Origin: Thermocrispum municipale DSM 44069
GTDB lineage: Bacteria > Actinomycetota > Actinomycetes > Mycobacteriales > Pseudonocardiaceae
Reading direction: 5' to 3'
Assembly (NCBI RefSeq): GCF_000427825.1
Contig: NZ_ATYT01000019.1
Span: forward strand, 1-51,383
DNA length: 51,383 nt
This document shows positions 7,265 through 16,016 of the stretch, one piece after another (position 1 is the first letter of the stretch; each line of letters starts with the position of its first letter). Position numbers and translations under genes: made by a program. The notes beneath the pieces were generated by a model. The model searched no databases. It was not told where the DNA came from and saw only the letters and a program-made list of their open reading frames with translations.

Positions 7265-10200
7265 GTGACGGTTTCGATGCGCGTGATGAGCGCGGGCGAT
7301 GGGTACAAGTACCTGTTGAAGTCCATCGCTGCGGGCGACGGCGATCGTTCGCTGTCCACGCCGCTGACTCGCTACTACGCGGAGGCGGGGACGCCGCCGG
7401 GCTTCTGGATGGGCTCGGGGCTGGGTCGTCTCGGGCACGGCGAGCTGGTCGAGGGAGCGCAGGTCTCCGAAGCTCAGCTCGCGCTGTTGGTCGGGATGGG
7501 CCATGACCCGATCACGGGCGAGCCGCTGGGCCGCGCCTACCAGCAGTTCGCGTCGATCACCGAGCGGATCAAGCAGCGCGTCGACGCCCTCGACCCCGAG
7601 TTGGGGCCGGCGACTCGAGCGCAGGAAGTGGCCGCGATCGAGGCGGAGGAGGCCGAGCGCGGCACCCGCCGCGCGGTAGCCGGTTACGACTTCACGTTCA
7701 GCGTGCCGAAGTCGGTCTCCACGATCTGGGCGGTTGCGGACGCCGGCACCCAAGCCTTGATCGCGGACGCTCATCATGCGGCGGTTGCGGAGCTGGTTGC
7801 GTTCCTCGAACGCGAGGTTGCAACAACCCGCGTCGGTGCAACCGGCCCGGGCGGCGCGGTTGCACACGTCGATGTCGCCGGCGTCGTGGCCGCGGCGTTC
7901 GATCACTACGACAGCCGCGCCGGCGACCCGCAGTTGCACACCCACGTCGTCATCAGCAACAAGGTCCTGACCGTGCAGGACGACCGTTGGCGGACCCTCG
8001 CCGGACGGCCGATGCACGCGGTGGTCGTCGCCGTGTCGGAGCTCTACAACGCCGCTCTGGCCGACCAGCTCACCCGCGTCCTCGGCGTCGAGTGGGAAGC
8101 GCGCGAGCGAGGCCGGGATCGAAACCCGGCATGGGAAATCGAGGGCGTGCCCGACGAACTGGTGACCGAGTTCTCCACCCGCTCCCGGCACATCGAGGCC
8201 GAGAAAGACCGCCTGATCGCGGAGTACGTCGCCAAGCACGGCAGGCAGCCCTCCGCGCGAACGGTGCTGAAACTCCGGGCGCAGGCGACGCTCGCCACGA
8301 GGCCGGAGAAGCAGGTCCGCTCGCTGGCCGACCTCACCGCCGAGTGGCGGCAACGCGCCGGCCGGGTGCTGCGCCGGGACCCGAATGGCTGGGCGCGCAC
8401 GCTGACCACGGCGAACGCGCAAGCGCCGCGGCGGGTGCTGCGCGCCGATGATGTGCCGCTGGATCTGGTGCATGAGGTCGGGCAGACCGTGATGGAGACG
8501 GTCGGTGAGAAGCGTTCGACCTGGACCCGCTGGAACCTGCACGCCGAAGCATCCCGGCAGTTGATGGGGTGGCGGTTCCCAGCATCCAGGACCGGGAGGC
8601 GATCACCGGGCTCGTGGTCGATGCCGCCGAGCACGCCTCGCTACGGCTGACGCCGCCGGAGCTGGCGTCGAACCCGTTGCAGTTCCGCCGCGTCGACGGC
8701 ACCTCCCGGTTCCGGCCGCACGCCTCGACCCTGTTCTCATCCGAAGCCCTGCTGGCCGCCGAAGACCTACTCCTTGCAAGGGCCGCCGCCACAACAGGAC
8801 CGACCGTGCCGTTGGAGACGGTCGAGAGGATCGCCCGCAAGCCCGACGCACGCGGCCGGGTGCTCGGCGAGGATCAGACCACGGCCCTTGCCGCGATCGC
8901 GGTCTCCGGTCGCGTCGTGGACGTGCTGGTCGGCCCGGCCGGCGCCGGGAAGACCACGGCCATGAATGGGCTCCGGCGGGCATGGGAGAAGGAGCACGGC
9001 ACAGGGTCGGTGATCGGGCTCGCCCCCTCCGCGGTCGCCGCGCAGGTCCTCGCCGATGACCTCGGCATCACCACTGAGAACACGGCGAAGTGGTGGCAGA
9101 ACCACATCATGTACGGGACCACGTTCACGGCCGGGCAGCTCGTCATCATCGACGAGGCGAGCCTGGCCGGCACGATGTCGCTGGATCGGCTCACCCACGA
9201 AGCCGAGAAGGCCGGCGCGAAAGTCCTCCTGGTCGGCGACTGGGGCCAGCTCCAATCACCCGGCGCCGGCGGCAGTTTCGCCATGCTCGTGCACGCCCGC
9301 GACGACGCCCCCGAGCTGACCGATCTGCACCGCTTCACCAGCGAATGGGAGAAGACCACCTCGCTCCAGCTCCGCCACGGCCGAACCGAGGCGATCGACA
9401 CCCTGATTGAGCACGGCCGGATCACCGGCGGCGACGAGGAAGCGATGATCGACGCCGCCTACACCGCATGGCGGCGTGACCTTGCCGCCGGGCGCGCGTC
9501 GATCCTGGTCACCGAGACCCACGCGACCGTCACCGAGCTGAACACCAGAGCGCGGGCGGATCGGATCATCGACGGCACCGTGAGTCCCACCCGAGAACTG
9601 CCGCTGCGCGACGGCACCGCGGTCTCCGAGGGCGATCTGGTCATCACCCGCGAGAACGACCGGCGGCTCCGCAACGGCCGAACGTGGGTCCGCAACGGCT
9701 CCCGCTGGACCGTCACCGGAGTTCGTGAGGATGGGTCGGTCAGCATCCGCCCGCCCGGGCGCAGGTTCGGCGGCGGGATCGTCCTGCCGGCCGACTACGT
9801 GGCCGAGCACCTGGACCTCGGCTACGCGATCACCGCGCACCGCGCCCAGGGCGTTACCACCGACACCGCGCACGCGGTCGTCACTGCCACCACGACGCGC
9901 GAGAACTTCTACGTCTCCCTGACCCGCGGCGCCCACAGCAACCACGCCTATGTCACCGTCGACCGAGAGGACGCCGAACACGCGGTGCCGCATCCTGGCG
10001 ACAACCCGAACGTCACCGCCCGCTCGATCCTCTACGGCGTGTTGCAGCACATCGGCGCCGAGCTGTCTGCGCACGACACGGTCGCTGCCGAGCAGGACCG
10101 TTGGGGCTCGATCGCGCAGCTCGCGGCCGAGTACGACACGATCGCGCAAGCCGCCCAGCACGACCGCTGGGCGATCTTGCTCGCCGCGTCCGGGCTCACC

Positions 10201-10830
10201 GTCGAGCAGGTCGAAGACGTGCTCGGCTCCGACGCCTACGGCGCGCTGTCGGCCGAGCTGCGTCACGCCGAGGCCAACCACCACGACCTCGACGCGCTGC
10301 TCCCGCGGCTGGTCGCCGCGCGGAGTCTGGACGATGCCGATGACATCGCCTCCGTCCTGCACGCCCGCGTGGCACGCGCCACCGCCCGGCCCGCCGGATC
10401 AGGCCGCACCCGCAAGGCCCCGAGGCTGATCGTCGGACTGATCCCGCACGCCGGCGGGCAGATGGCAGACGACATGCGGCGAGCCCTGGACGAGCGCCGC
10501 GAGCTGATCGAAGCCCGCGCCGACGCCGTGCTCCGCGGCTACCTCACCGATGAGGAGCCGTGGACGGCCGACCTCGGCGCGGCTCCGAGGGGCGACAAGC
10601 AGAAGGCGGCGTGGTGGCGTGCCGCTCGCACCGTCGCCGCCTACCGCGACCGTTACGGCATCACCGACGACCGGACCCCGCTCGGCCCGACGCCGGAGAG
10701 CACCAGCCAGAAGATCGACGCCATCCGCGCCCGCGCCGCCCTCAACCGCGCCCAGGCGATCGCTCACGAAGGCACGACGGCTGATGCGGTGCGGCCAGCG
10801 ACCACATCACGCCCCGCACCGAGCTTGTGA
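7265..10830 (+). pseudogene. MobF (TrwC/TraA-type) conjugative relaxase-helicase, frameshifted
   Basis: The full protein would have about 1190 residues. The first frame (GTG 7265, GGAAGGAG 8 bp upstream) encodes the TrwC relaxase domain: MSAGDGYKYLLKS at the N-terminus, a KSVSTIWAV stretch, and the metal-binding three-His motif around DHYDSR and QLHTHVVISN. The second frame encodes the helicase: Walker A GPAGAGKTT, Walker B VIIDEASLAG, and YAITAHRAQG near the end. The switch occurs at about 8576-8581, where one C appears to be missing from a C run (TTCCC then AGCATC); adding one C fuses MGWRFP to SIQDREAIT, a continuous family sequence. As it stands the relaxase is broken, or the base is a sequencing error. 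It would nick oriT and unwind DNA in conjugation. Confidence 0.85.
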
Positions 10831-10851
10831 ACCCGTCCAGCGGGGCGGCCG

Positions 10852-11206
10852 TCAGAGAGAGCGCCCCGGCGTGCCCGGCGACGGGCGCCGATGCCCGATC
10901 TCGCGTCCGACCTCGGACCGCGTCACAGTCCGGTCCTGGGCCCTGTCGGCGTCGAGTAGGTCGATCACGTCGCTCGACTGAGTGACGAGTGAGGCGAGGC
11001 CCTGCTTGATGAGTTCGTTCGGTCCCGCGCTCGTGACGCTGGTCACGGGGCCGGGCACCGCGCCGACGCCCCGGCCGAGTTCGTGTCCGGCGAGAACGGT
11101 GGTCATCGAGCCGGACCGGGGACCGGCTTCGGGGATGACAGTCGCACCCGAGAGCGCCTGCCAGAGACGTCCGACATTCCTCCGTACGCGGCAGAGGTTC
11201 GACCTG
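10852..11206 (-). pseudogene. DprA/Smf fragment
   Basis: On the minus strand the translation ends with the tail of the DprA Rossmann domain: WQALSGATVIPEAG, then RSGSMTTVLAGHELGR and VPGPVTSVTSAGPNELIKQG, followed by a SLVTQSSDVIDLL helix and a short charged tail before TGA at 10852. The family's nucleotide-binding N-terminal two-thirds and a proper start are missing; an ATG at 11106 would give only 84 residues. It is therefore a decayed or truncated DNA-processing gene, oriented against the relaxase and coupling-protein genes around it. DprA loads RecA onto incoming single-stranded DNA, which fits cargo of a transfer element. Confidence 0.6.
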
Positions 11207-11255
11207 CACGGCTCGTACGTGCGCGCGGACGCCCAGGAGCGCCACGCATGCTCTC

Positions 11256-11795
11256 ATGGCGGCGTTGGCTCACCTCGACGCTATGAGGAAGCCCGAGCCT
11301 GAGCCCGTCCCGGTGTCCATTCCGCTCGTCGTGCTCGATGTGCGCGAGGACGGCACCGTGACCGTCACCGTCGACGGGAAACGGTTGGACCCTGACCCTT
11401 TCGCGCCGCCGTGGCGGCGCTCCTCGTTCGGGCAGATCATCGACCGCGCCACGAACGACCGGACGACACCGGCGAGGGTCGAGGTCCGCGAAGCGGACGG
11501 CACGACGTTCACCGACATCGTCGCCGCCCGCCGCCGGCGTTCCCGCCCCGAGCCCGAACCGGAACCGGCGGCGCAGGCCGGGCCGGTGTTTCACACCGTC
11601 GAGGGCAAGGGGTTCGTTCCGGGCGAGGACGTGGCGGTCGCAGTCGTCACCGGGCACACCGACGCCGCCCACTCCGGCACCGCGCGCGCCCTCATCGACC
11701 CAGCCGGGAACGGCGCCGACCGGACCGGCGAGGTCATCGAGGTCATCCTGTTCGGCCGGGTCTCCGGCACCACGATCATCCGGCGAGTGCCGTGA
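11256..11795 (+). CDS. Conserved hypothetical protein of the transfer region
   Basis: 179 residues, no family recognised with certainty. Two regions are visible: residues ~20-85 with beta-rich sequence including VREDGTVTVTVDGKRLD, and residues ~110-179 with FHTVEGKGFVPGEDVAVAVVTG, separated by an Arg/Pro/Glu-rich linker. No signal peptide or membrane segment is present. Its TGA overlaps the GTG start of the coupling-protein gene by four bases, so the two are translationally coupled and probably act together. ATG 11283 is an alternative start. It may be an accessory factor for transfer; that is inference from position only. Confidence 0.6.
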   Translation: MAALAHLDAMRKPEPEPVPVSIPLVVLDVREDGTVTVTVDGKRLDPDPFAPPWRRSSFGQIIDRATNDRTTPARVEVREADGTTFTDIVAARRRRSRPEPEPEPAAQAGPVFHTVEGKGFVPGEDVAVAVVTGHTDAAHSGTARALIDPAGNGADRTGEVIEVILFGRVSGTTIIRRVP

Positions 11796-13570
11796 ACGAG
11801 CAGGGCCGGCAGACCGGCTCGTTCGGGGACGAGCTGACCAACGCCGCGATGATCGGGCTGGTCGTCCTGTTCGGCGTCGCGCTGATCCTGCGCGCCGCGG
11901 GATCGGTGGCCGCGTTCCTGACCGGCACGCCCCAGCCGGCCGGCGATCCCGCTTCCGGGGTCGGTGTGCTGTTCCGCCCTGGTGATCCCGGCGCGGCGCT
12001 CGACGCGGACGGCCTGACCCCGGTCGTCTACTGGATCGTCGCCGGGCTGCTGCTCGCCGGCCTCGTGACCGGCGGGCTATGGGCGTGGCTGCGGTTGCGC
12101 CGCCACACCCACCGGATCGAGACCGACCCGCGCCGCATGGCCGGGATCGCCACACGGCACGAAGTCGCCGCCGCTGCGTCTGAGAAGGCGCTGCTGCGCC
12201 GCGCGGGAAACCTGCGCCCCGGCCTGGCTGACCCGAAGCCGGCGGACGTGGGCTACCGGCTCGGCACCTCCAAGGGCACCGGCGTGTGGGCGTCGGTCGA
12301 GGACTCGATCATGGTGATCGGGCCGCCCCGCTCCGGGAAGGGCCTGCATCTGGTGATCCCGGCGATCCTCGACGCGCCCGGCGCCGTCGTCGTCACCTCG
12401 ACCAGGCCGGACAACCTCACCGCGACCATGCGCGCCCGTCGCAGGATCGGCCCCGTCGCGATCTTCGACCCGCAACACTTGGCCGAGGGTCTGCCCGCCG
12501 GTCTGCGCTGGTCACCGATCCGGGGCTGCGAGTCGCCGCAGACGGCGATGATCCGCGCCACCGGGCTCGCCGCCGGCACCGGCCTGTCCGCAGGCGGCGT
12601 CGACGGCGGAGGCTTCTGGGAGGGCAAGACACGGGCCGCGCTCCAAGCCCTGCTGCACGCGGCAGCGATCGACCATCGGCCGCCCGCCGAGCTGTTCAGG
12701 TGGACTCTCGATCCGACCGCGGCCGCTGACGCGGTGGCGATCCTGACCGGCTCCACGCAGGCTGCGACCGAGTGGGCCGAGTCTCTGGAAGCGATGATCG
12801 ACTCCGACCCCCGCACCCGCGACTCGATCTGGCAGGGCGTCTCCTTGGCTCTCGGCTCCCTCGCGGACCCGCGCGTGCTCGACGCCGTATCGCCCGGCCC
12901 CGGTGAGGGCTTCGATCCCGAAGCGTTCATCCGCGACCGCGGCACGTTGTTCCTGCTGGCAACCGGGTCCGGTGCGGGAGCCAGCGCCGCGCTGGTCGCC
13001 GCGCTCGTGGAAGACCTCATCGAGACCGCCCGCCGCCTGGCCGCACGGTCGGCCGGTGCCCGGCTCGATCCGCCGATGCTGCTGGCCTTGGATGAGATAG
13101 CCAACCTCTCGCCGTTGCCGTCGCTGCCGACGCTGATGGCCGAAGGCGGCGGGTCGGGGATCACGACCATGCTGGTGCTCCAATCGCTCGCGCAGGCGCG
13201 GGACAAGTGGAACGAGCACCAGGCGAACGCGATCTGGGACGCCTCGATCGTCAAGGTCATCCTCGGCGGGGCTTCCAACAGCCGGGACCTGCAAGACCTG
13301 AGCGCCTTGGTCGGCGAACGCGACGAATACACCGACTCCGTGACGCTGGGCGACCACGGCACCCGCTCCAACCAGCGGTCCGTGCGCCGGGTGCCGATCT
13401 TCCCGCCCGACCGCATCCGCCGGCTCCCGTTCGGGACCGGGATCGTGCTGCTGCGCTCCGCGGCCCCGATCGTCACCGACCTGCACCCCTGGCCCAAGCG
13501 TCCCGACGCCGGCCAGCTCGCCGCCGACCGTGCCGAGATCGAAGCCCTGCTCCGTCGTTCCGGCACCTGA
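11792..13570 (+). CDS. VirD4/TraG-family type IV coupling ATPase
   Basis: 592 residues. Two N-terminal transmembrane segments (about 18-44 and 76-101) precede a P-loop ATPase domain with Walker A GPPRSGKG at 177-184, a conserved VVVTSTRPDNL stretch and Walker B LLALDEIANL. The C-terminal half has the TraG/VirD4 features LVLQSLAQARDKWNE and VKVILGGASNSRDLQDLS. It would connect the relaxase-DNA complex to the transfer channel at the membrane. The GTG start at 11792 overlaps the preceding stop (GTGA). No other type IV secretion genes are visible in the window, so the remaining channel must be elsewhere or to the left. Confidence 0.88.
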   Translation: MNEQGRQTGSFGDELTNAAMIGLVVLFGVALILRAAGSVAAFLTGTPQPAGDPASGVGVLFRPGDPGAALDADGLTPVVYWIVAGLLLAGLVTGGLWAWLRLRRHTHRIETDPRRMAGIATRHEVAAAASEKALLRRAGNLRPGLADPKPADVGYRLGTSKGTGVWASVEDSIMVIGPPRSGKGLHLVIPAILDAPGAVVVTSTRPDNLTATMRARRRIGPVAIFDPQHLAEGLPAGLRWSPIRGCESPQTAMIRATGLAAGTGLSAGGVDGGGFWEGKTRAALQALLHAAAIDHRPPAELFRWTLDPTAAADAVAILTGSTQAATEWAESLEAMIDSDPRTRDSIWQGVSLALGSLADPRVLDAVSPGPGEGFDPEAFIRDRGTLFLLATGSGAGASAALVAALVEDLIETARRLAARSAGARLDPPMLLALDEIANLSPLPSLPTLMAEGGGSGITTMLVLQSLAQARDKWNEHQANAIWDASIVKVILGGASNSRDLQDLSALVGERDEYTDSVTLGDHGTRSNQRSVRRVPIFPPDRIRRLPFGTGIVLLRSAAPIVTDLHPWPKRPDAGQLAADRAEIEALLRRSGT

Positions 13571-13650
13571 ACGCCGGTCGCGGCACGGAGCACCTGCCCG
13601 CCACAACGGCCCGGCACGAACCGGCGCCGGAGAGCAGACAGGAGCCCAGC

Positions 13651-14238
13651 ATGTCCGACGAACCCGGTGGCGACGCCACGACGAACGATGTTCCCGACTC
13701 GGATGTGGACCAGATGGACGACGACGGCTACGACGAGCCGCTGATCGCCGAGCCGCCGCACCCGATCAACTGGAACCTGCTGAGTGCCGAGGACGCCGAG
13801 GCCGAGTGGTTGGAGCTCAACCGCTGGGTGGACTGGCTACGCCACACCTACGGGCTCCCCGCCTCCGTGATCCCGCCCGCCTGGCACATGCACCCGGAGC
13901 TGCTGTGGGAGCTGAGCGCGCTGCACCTTCACTGGCTCTGCGCCTACGACCCGGACCAGAACGGCAGCGCACCGCTCGGCTGGCACCGCGACTTCGCCGA
14001 CGCCCGCCAGCGGCTCCGCGAATGGGTCGCCGCCTGCGGCACCCGGCTCGACCACGACCGTCCCACCCGGCAGACTGTCTGGCCCGGCGAGGAACCCGGC
14101 GACCCGATCGAGGACATCCCGATCACCGACCGCGACGCCGAGTTCGCGGAGTTCGTCATGGCCGACGTCCAGGCCCGCCGCGAGGCAGAGGAAGCGTTCT
14201 ACCGCGACCTCGACCCGGACACCGGAGAAGTGTCGTGA
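13651..14238 (+). CDS. DUF4913-type protein
   Basis: 195 residues, acidic N-terminus (~45 residues rich in Asp/Glu), then a compact tryptophan-rich domain (LNRWVDWLRHTYGLP, IPPAWHMHPELLWELSALHLHW) matching DUF4913 proteins found in actinobacterial conjugative elements. It contains no catalytic motif I can name. An AGGAG at 13639-13643 supports ATG 13651. Its TGA overlaps the GTG of the downstream HTH gene. The function is unknown; conserved placement between the coupling protein and the excisionase/integrase suggests a role in maintenance or transfer. Confidence 0.72.
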   Translation: MSDEPGGDATTNDVPDSDVDQMDDDGYDEPLIAEPPHPINWNLLSAEDAEAEWLELNRWVDWLRHTYGLPASVIPPAWHMHPELLWELSALHLHWLCAYDPDQNGSAPLGWHRDFADARQRLREWVAACGTRLDHDRPTRQTVWPGEEPGDPIEDIPITDRDAEFAEFVMADVQARREAEEAFYRDLDPDTGEVS

Positions 14239-14447
14239 GCGACAAGACCGAGGCACTCGTCTCGCCCCTGCTGGACAGCCGTGAGGTCGCCGCGTACTTG
14301 AAGGTCTCGGAGTCCACCCTGTCGCGGTGGCGCTCGGCCGGCACTGGGCCGCCGTTCCTGCGGCTTGGCGGGATCGCCCGGTACCGGCTCGACGCCGTGG
14401 ACCGCTGGCTGAGTGAGCTGGAACACGACCGGGCCCCGCAGAGCTGA
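14235..14447 (+). CDS. Small helix-turn-helix protein, probable excisionase (Xis)
   Basis: 70 residues made almost entirely of a MerR-type/excisionase winged helix: LDSREVAAYLKVSESTLSRW followed by the wing FLRLGGIARYRLDAVDRWL. Start GTG 14235 overlaps the upstream stop by four bases, and its own 3' end overlaps the integrase start by 35 bp. This xis-int order is typical of actinobacterial integrative elements, so it probably directs the integrase toward excision; it could also be a transcriptional regulator. Confidence 0.82.
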   Translation: MSDKTEALVSPLLDSREVAAYLKVSESTLSRWRSAGTGPPFLRLGGIARYRLDAVDRWLSELEHDRAPQS

Positions 14448-15660
14448 ACCGCAGCCGACCGCCGAGCCCAAGCCGGTCCCGCCGATCGGCGTGAAGGTCT
14501 CCACAGACATGGAGCGCCGCTCCTACGGCATCCGCGCCCGAGCCCGGTGGACCGACCCGACCACCAAGCGGCGTATCATCCGCTCGGAAATCGTGCGAGA
14601 CGAAGCGGCCGCGCACGCGTTCTTCGACCAGCTCCGCAACTCATCGACCAAGGGCATGGACGTGTCCATGACGCTGCTGGAGTTCGTCACCTCCATCGGC
14701 GACCGGTGGGCGCGGGGCCTGGACCCGACCTCCACCGGCGAGACCTACGGGTACGGGCTGAAACTGCGCGTGCTGCCCGCGCTCGGGCACCTGCCGGTCA
14801 CCCAGATCACCGCCGGGATCATCGACCGCACCATTGATGAGTGGGAGCAGCGTCACGGCGCGTCGACCATCAAGAACACCATCGCCCCGCTCGTGCGGGT
14901 GCTCGATGAGGCCGTGCGGGACGGGCTGATCCAGATCAATCCCGCGAAGAACCGCGCCAAGCGGAGCCTGAACCGCAACGCCTTCCGCGGCCAGTCCGCC
15001 GAACACACCTCCCCACGGGCGCACGCAATCCCGGACATGAAGACCCTCAACCGCCTCGCCAGGGCGTGCGGCAAGGTGCATCAGTCCTACAGCGACTTCG
15101 TGATGCTCGCCGCGCTACTCGCCGCACGGTCCTCGGAGGTCTCCGGGTTGCAGGTCGGGGACGTGGACTACGGCAAGAACCTCGTCGTGATCCGCCGGCA
15201 GGTTTTCCCCGGCAAAGGCGGCCTGGTTACAAAACCGACCAAGAGCCGCAAAGAACGCCGCGTGCCGATCCTCGAACCACTCCGGCCAGTGCTCGAACGC
15301 CTCACCGACGGGAAGGAGCCCGAGGATTCCCTGCTGGTCGGCCCGAAGGGCGGCTACCTCACCACCGCGACCGTCCGCGACGCCACCAACTGGGACGGCA
15401 TCGTCGCGAAGCTCGGACTGCCCGACCTCACCCGGCACGGCCTACGCCACACCGGGGCAACCTGGATGGCCGACGCGGGCATCCCGCTGCACGTACTGCA
15501 AGACATCCTCGGGCACGCCTCGATGGAGACCACGCGCGGCTATCTCCACCCCGACGACCGCCACCTCGCCTCCGCCGCCGAGCAGGCCAACGCCTTCCTC
15601 TCCACCGCCGGACAACGCAAGAACGCCCGGCGCAGCAGCCCCGCGACCAGGGGCCTGTGA
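14413..15660 (+). CDS. int: Tyrosine site-specific integrase of the element
   Basis: 415 residues. The N-terminal part has an arm-binding/SAM-like region (about 85-180). The catalytic domain carries the family residues Arg239 (LLAARSSEVSGL), a Lys in the KPTKSRKERRVP beta-hairpin, His342 and Arg345 (HGLRHTGATWM), His368 (ILGHAS) and the nucleophile Tyr377 (TTRGYLHP). All are present, so the enzyme looks intact. It ends about 200 bp before a tRNA-Pro(GGG) gene that points toward it, the standard arrangement for integration into a tRNA 3' end. GTG 14413 gives a long N-terminus; a start further in is possible. Confidence 0.92.
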   Translation: MSWNTTGPRRAEPQPTAEPKPVPPIGVKVSTDMERRSYGIRARARWTDPTTKRRIIRSEIVRDEAAAHAFFDQLRNSSTKGMDVSMTLLEFVTSIGDRWARGLDPTSTGETYGYGLKLRVLPALGHLPVTQITAGIIDRTIDEWEQRHGASTIKNTIAPLVRVLDEAVRDGLIQINPAKNRAKRSLNRNAFRGQSAEHTSPRAHAIPDMKTLNRLARACGKVHQSYSDFVMLAALLAARSSEVSGLQVGDVDYGKNLVVIRRQVFPGKGGLVTKPTKSRKERRVPILEPLRPVLERLTDGKEPEDSLLVGPKGGYLTTATVRDATNWDGIVAKLGLPDLTRHGLRHTGATWMADAGIPLHVLQDILGHASMETTRGYLHPDDRHLASAAEQANAFLSTAGQRKNARRSSPATRGL

Positions 15661-15700
15661 TGCGCTCCGACGCCCGCGGGAGTGCTCCCGGAAGCGTTCT

Positions 15701-15801
15701 GGTCCCCTTTTGGTCCCCTTATCCACAGGACGCGGGTTCTGGGCGATCAGTTCGTCCACAGGCGACCACCGGCGAGAGCGCCGGGGGACCAGAGGGGGAC
15801 C
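15701..15801. repeat. Paired GGTCCCC repeats and DnaA-box-like motifs next to the attachment site
   Basis: GGTCCCC occurs at 15701-15707 and 15712-15718, and its complement GGGGACC at 15784-15790 and 15795-15801. Within each pair the copies are 11 bp apart, one helical turn, and the pairs face each other. Between them lie TTATCCACA (15719-15727) and TCGTCCACA (15752-15760), both followed by GG and resembling DnaA boxes. The region sits between the integrase stop and the tRNA, so integrase arm-type or Xis binding sites are the likeliest role; a remnant replication origin is an alternative. Confidence 0.5.
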
Positions 15802-15828
15802 ACAGAGAACGACCCCCGGACATGATGA

Positions 15829-15864
15829 AGCCCAGGCGAGAAACCTACTCTCACCTGGGCTTTT
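15829..15864 (+). terminator. Hairpin terminator between integrase and tRNA-Pro
   Basis: AGCCCAGG at 15829-15836 pairs with CCTGGGCT at 15854-15861, extended by GAGA/TCTC with one mismatch, and is followed by TTTT on the plus strand. It would stop transcription leaving the integrase. Read from the minus strand it lies just past the tRNA 3' end and has a weak T tract, so it may act in both directions. Confidence 0.65.
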
Positions 15865-15867
15865 ACG

Positions 15868-15942
<75 letters not shown>

Positions 15943-16016
15943 CCGCACCCGAGGTCCGGGTGCGTGCTCAACGATAGCGCACCGGTCACCCACGACCCGG
16001 GCGAGGTCTCCTGGTC

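Noticed and set aside
7226-8542. 438-codon minus-strand open frame
   Set aside because: Antisense to the relaxase domain, whose HUH and TrwC motifs are unmistakable.
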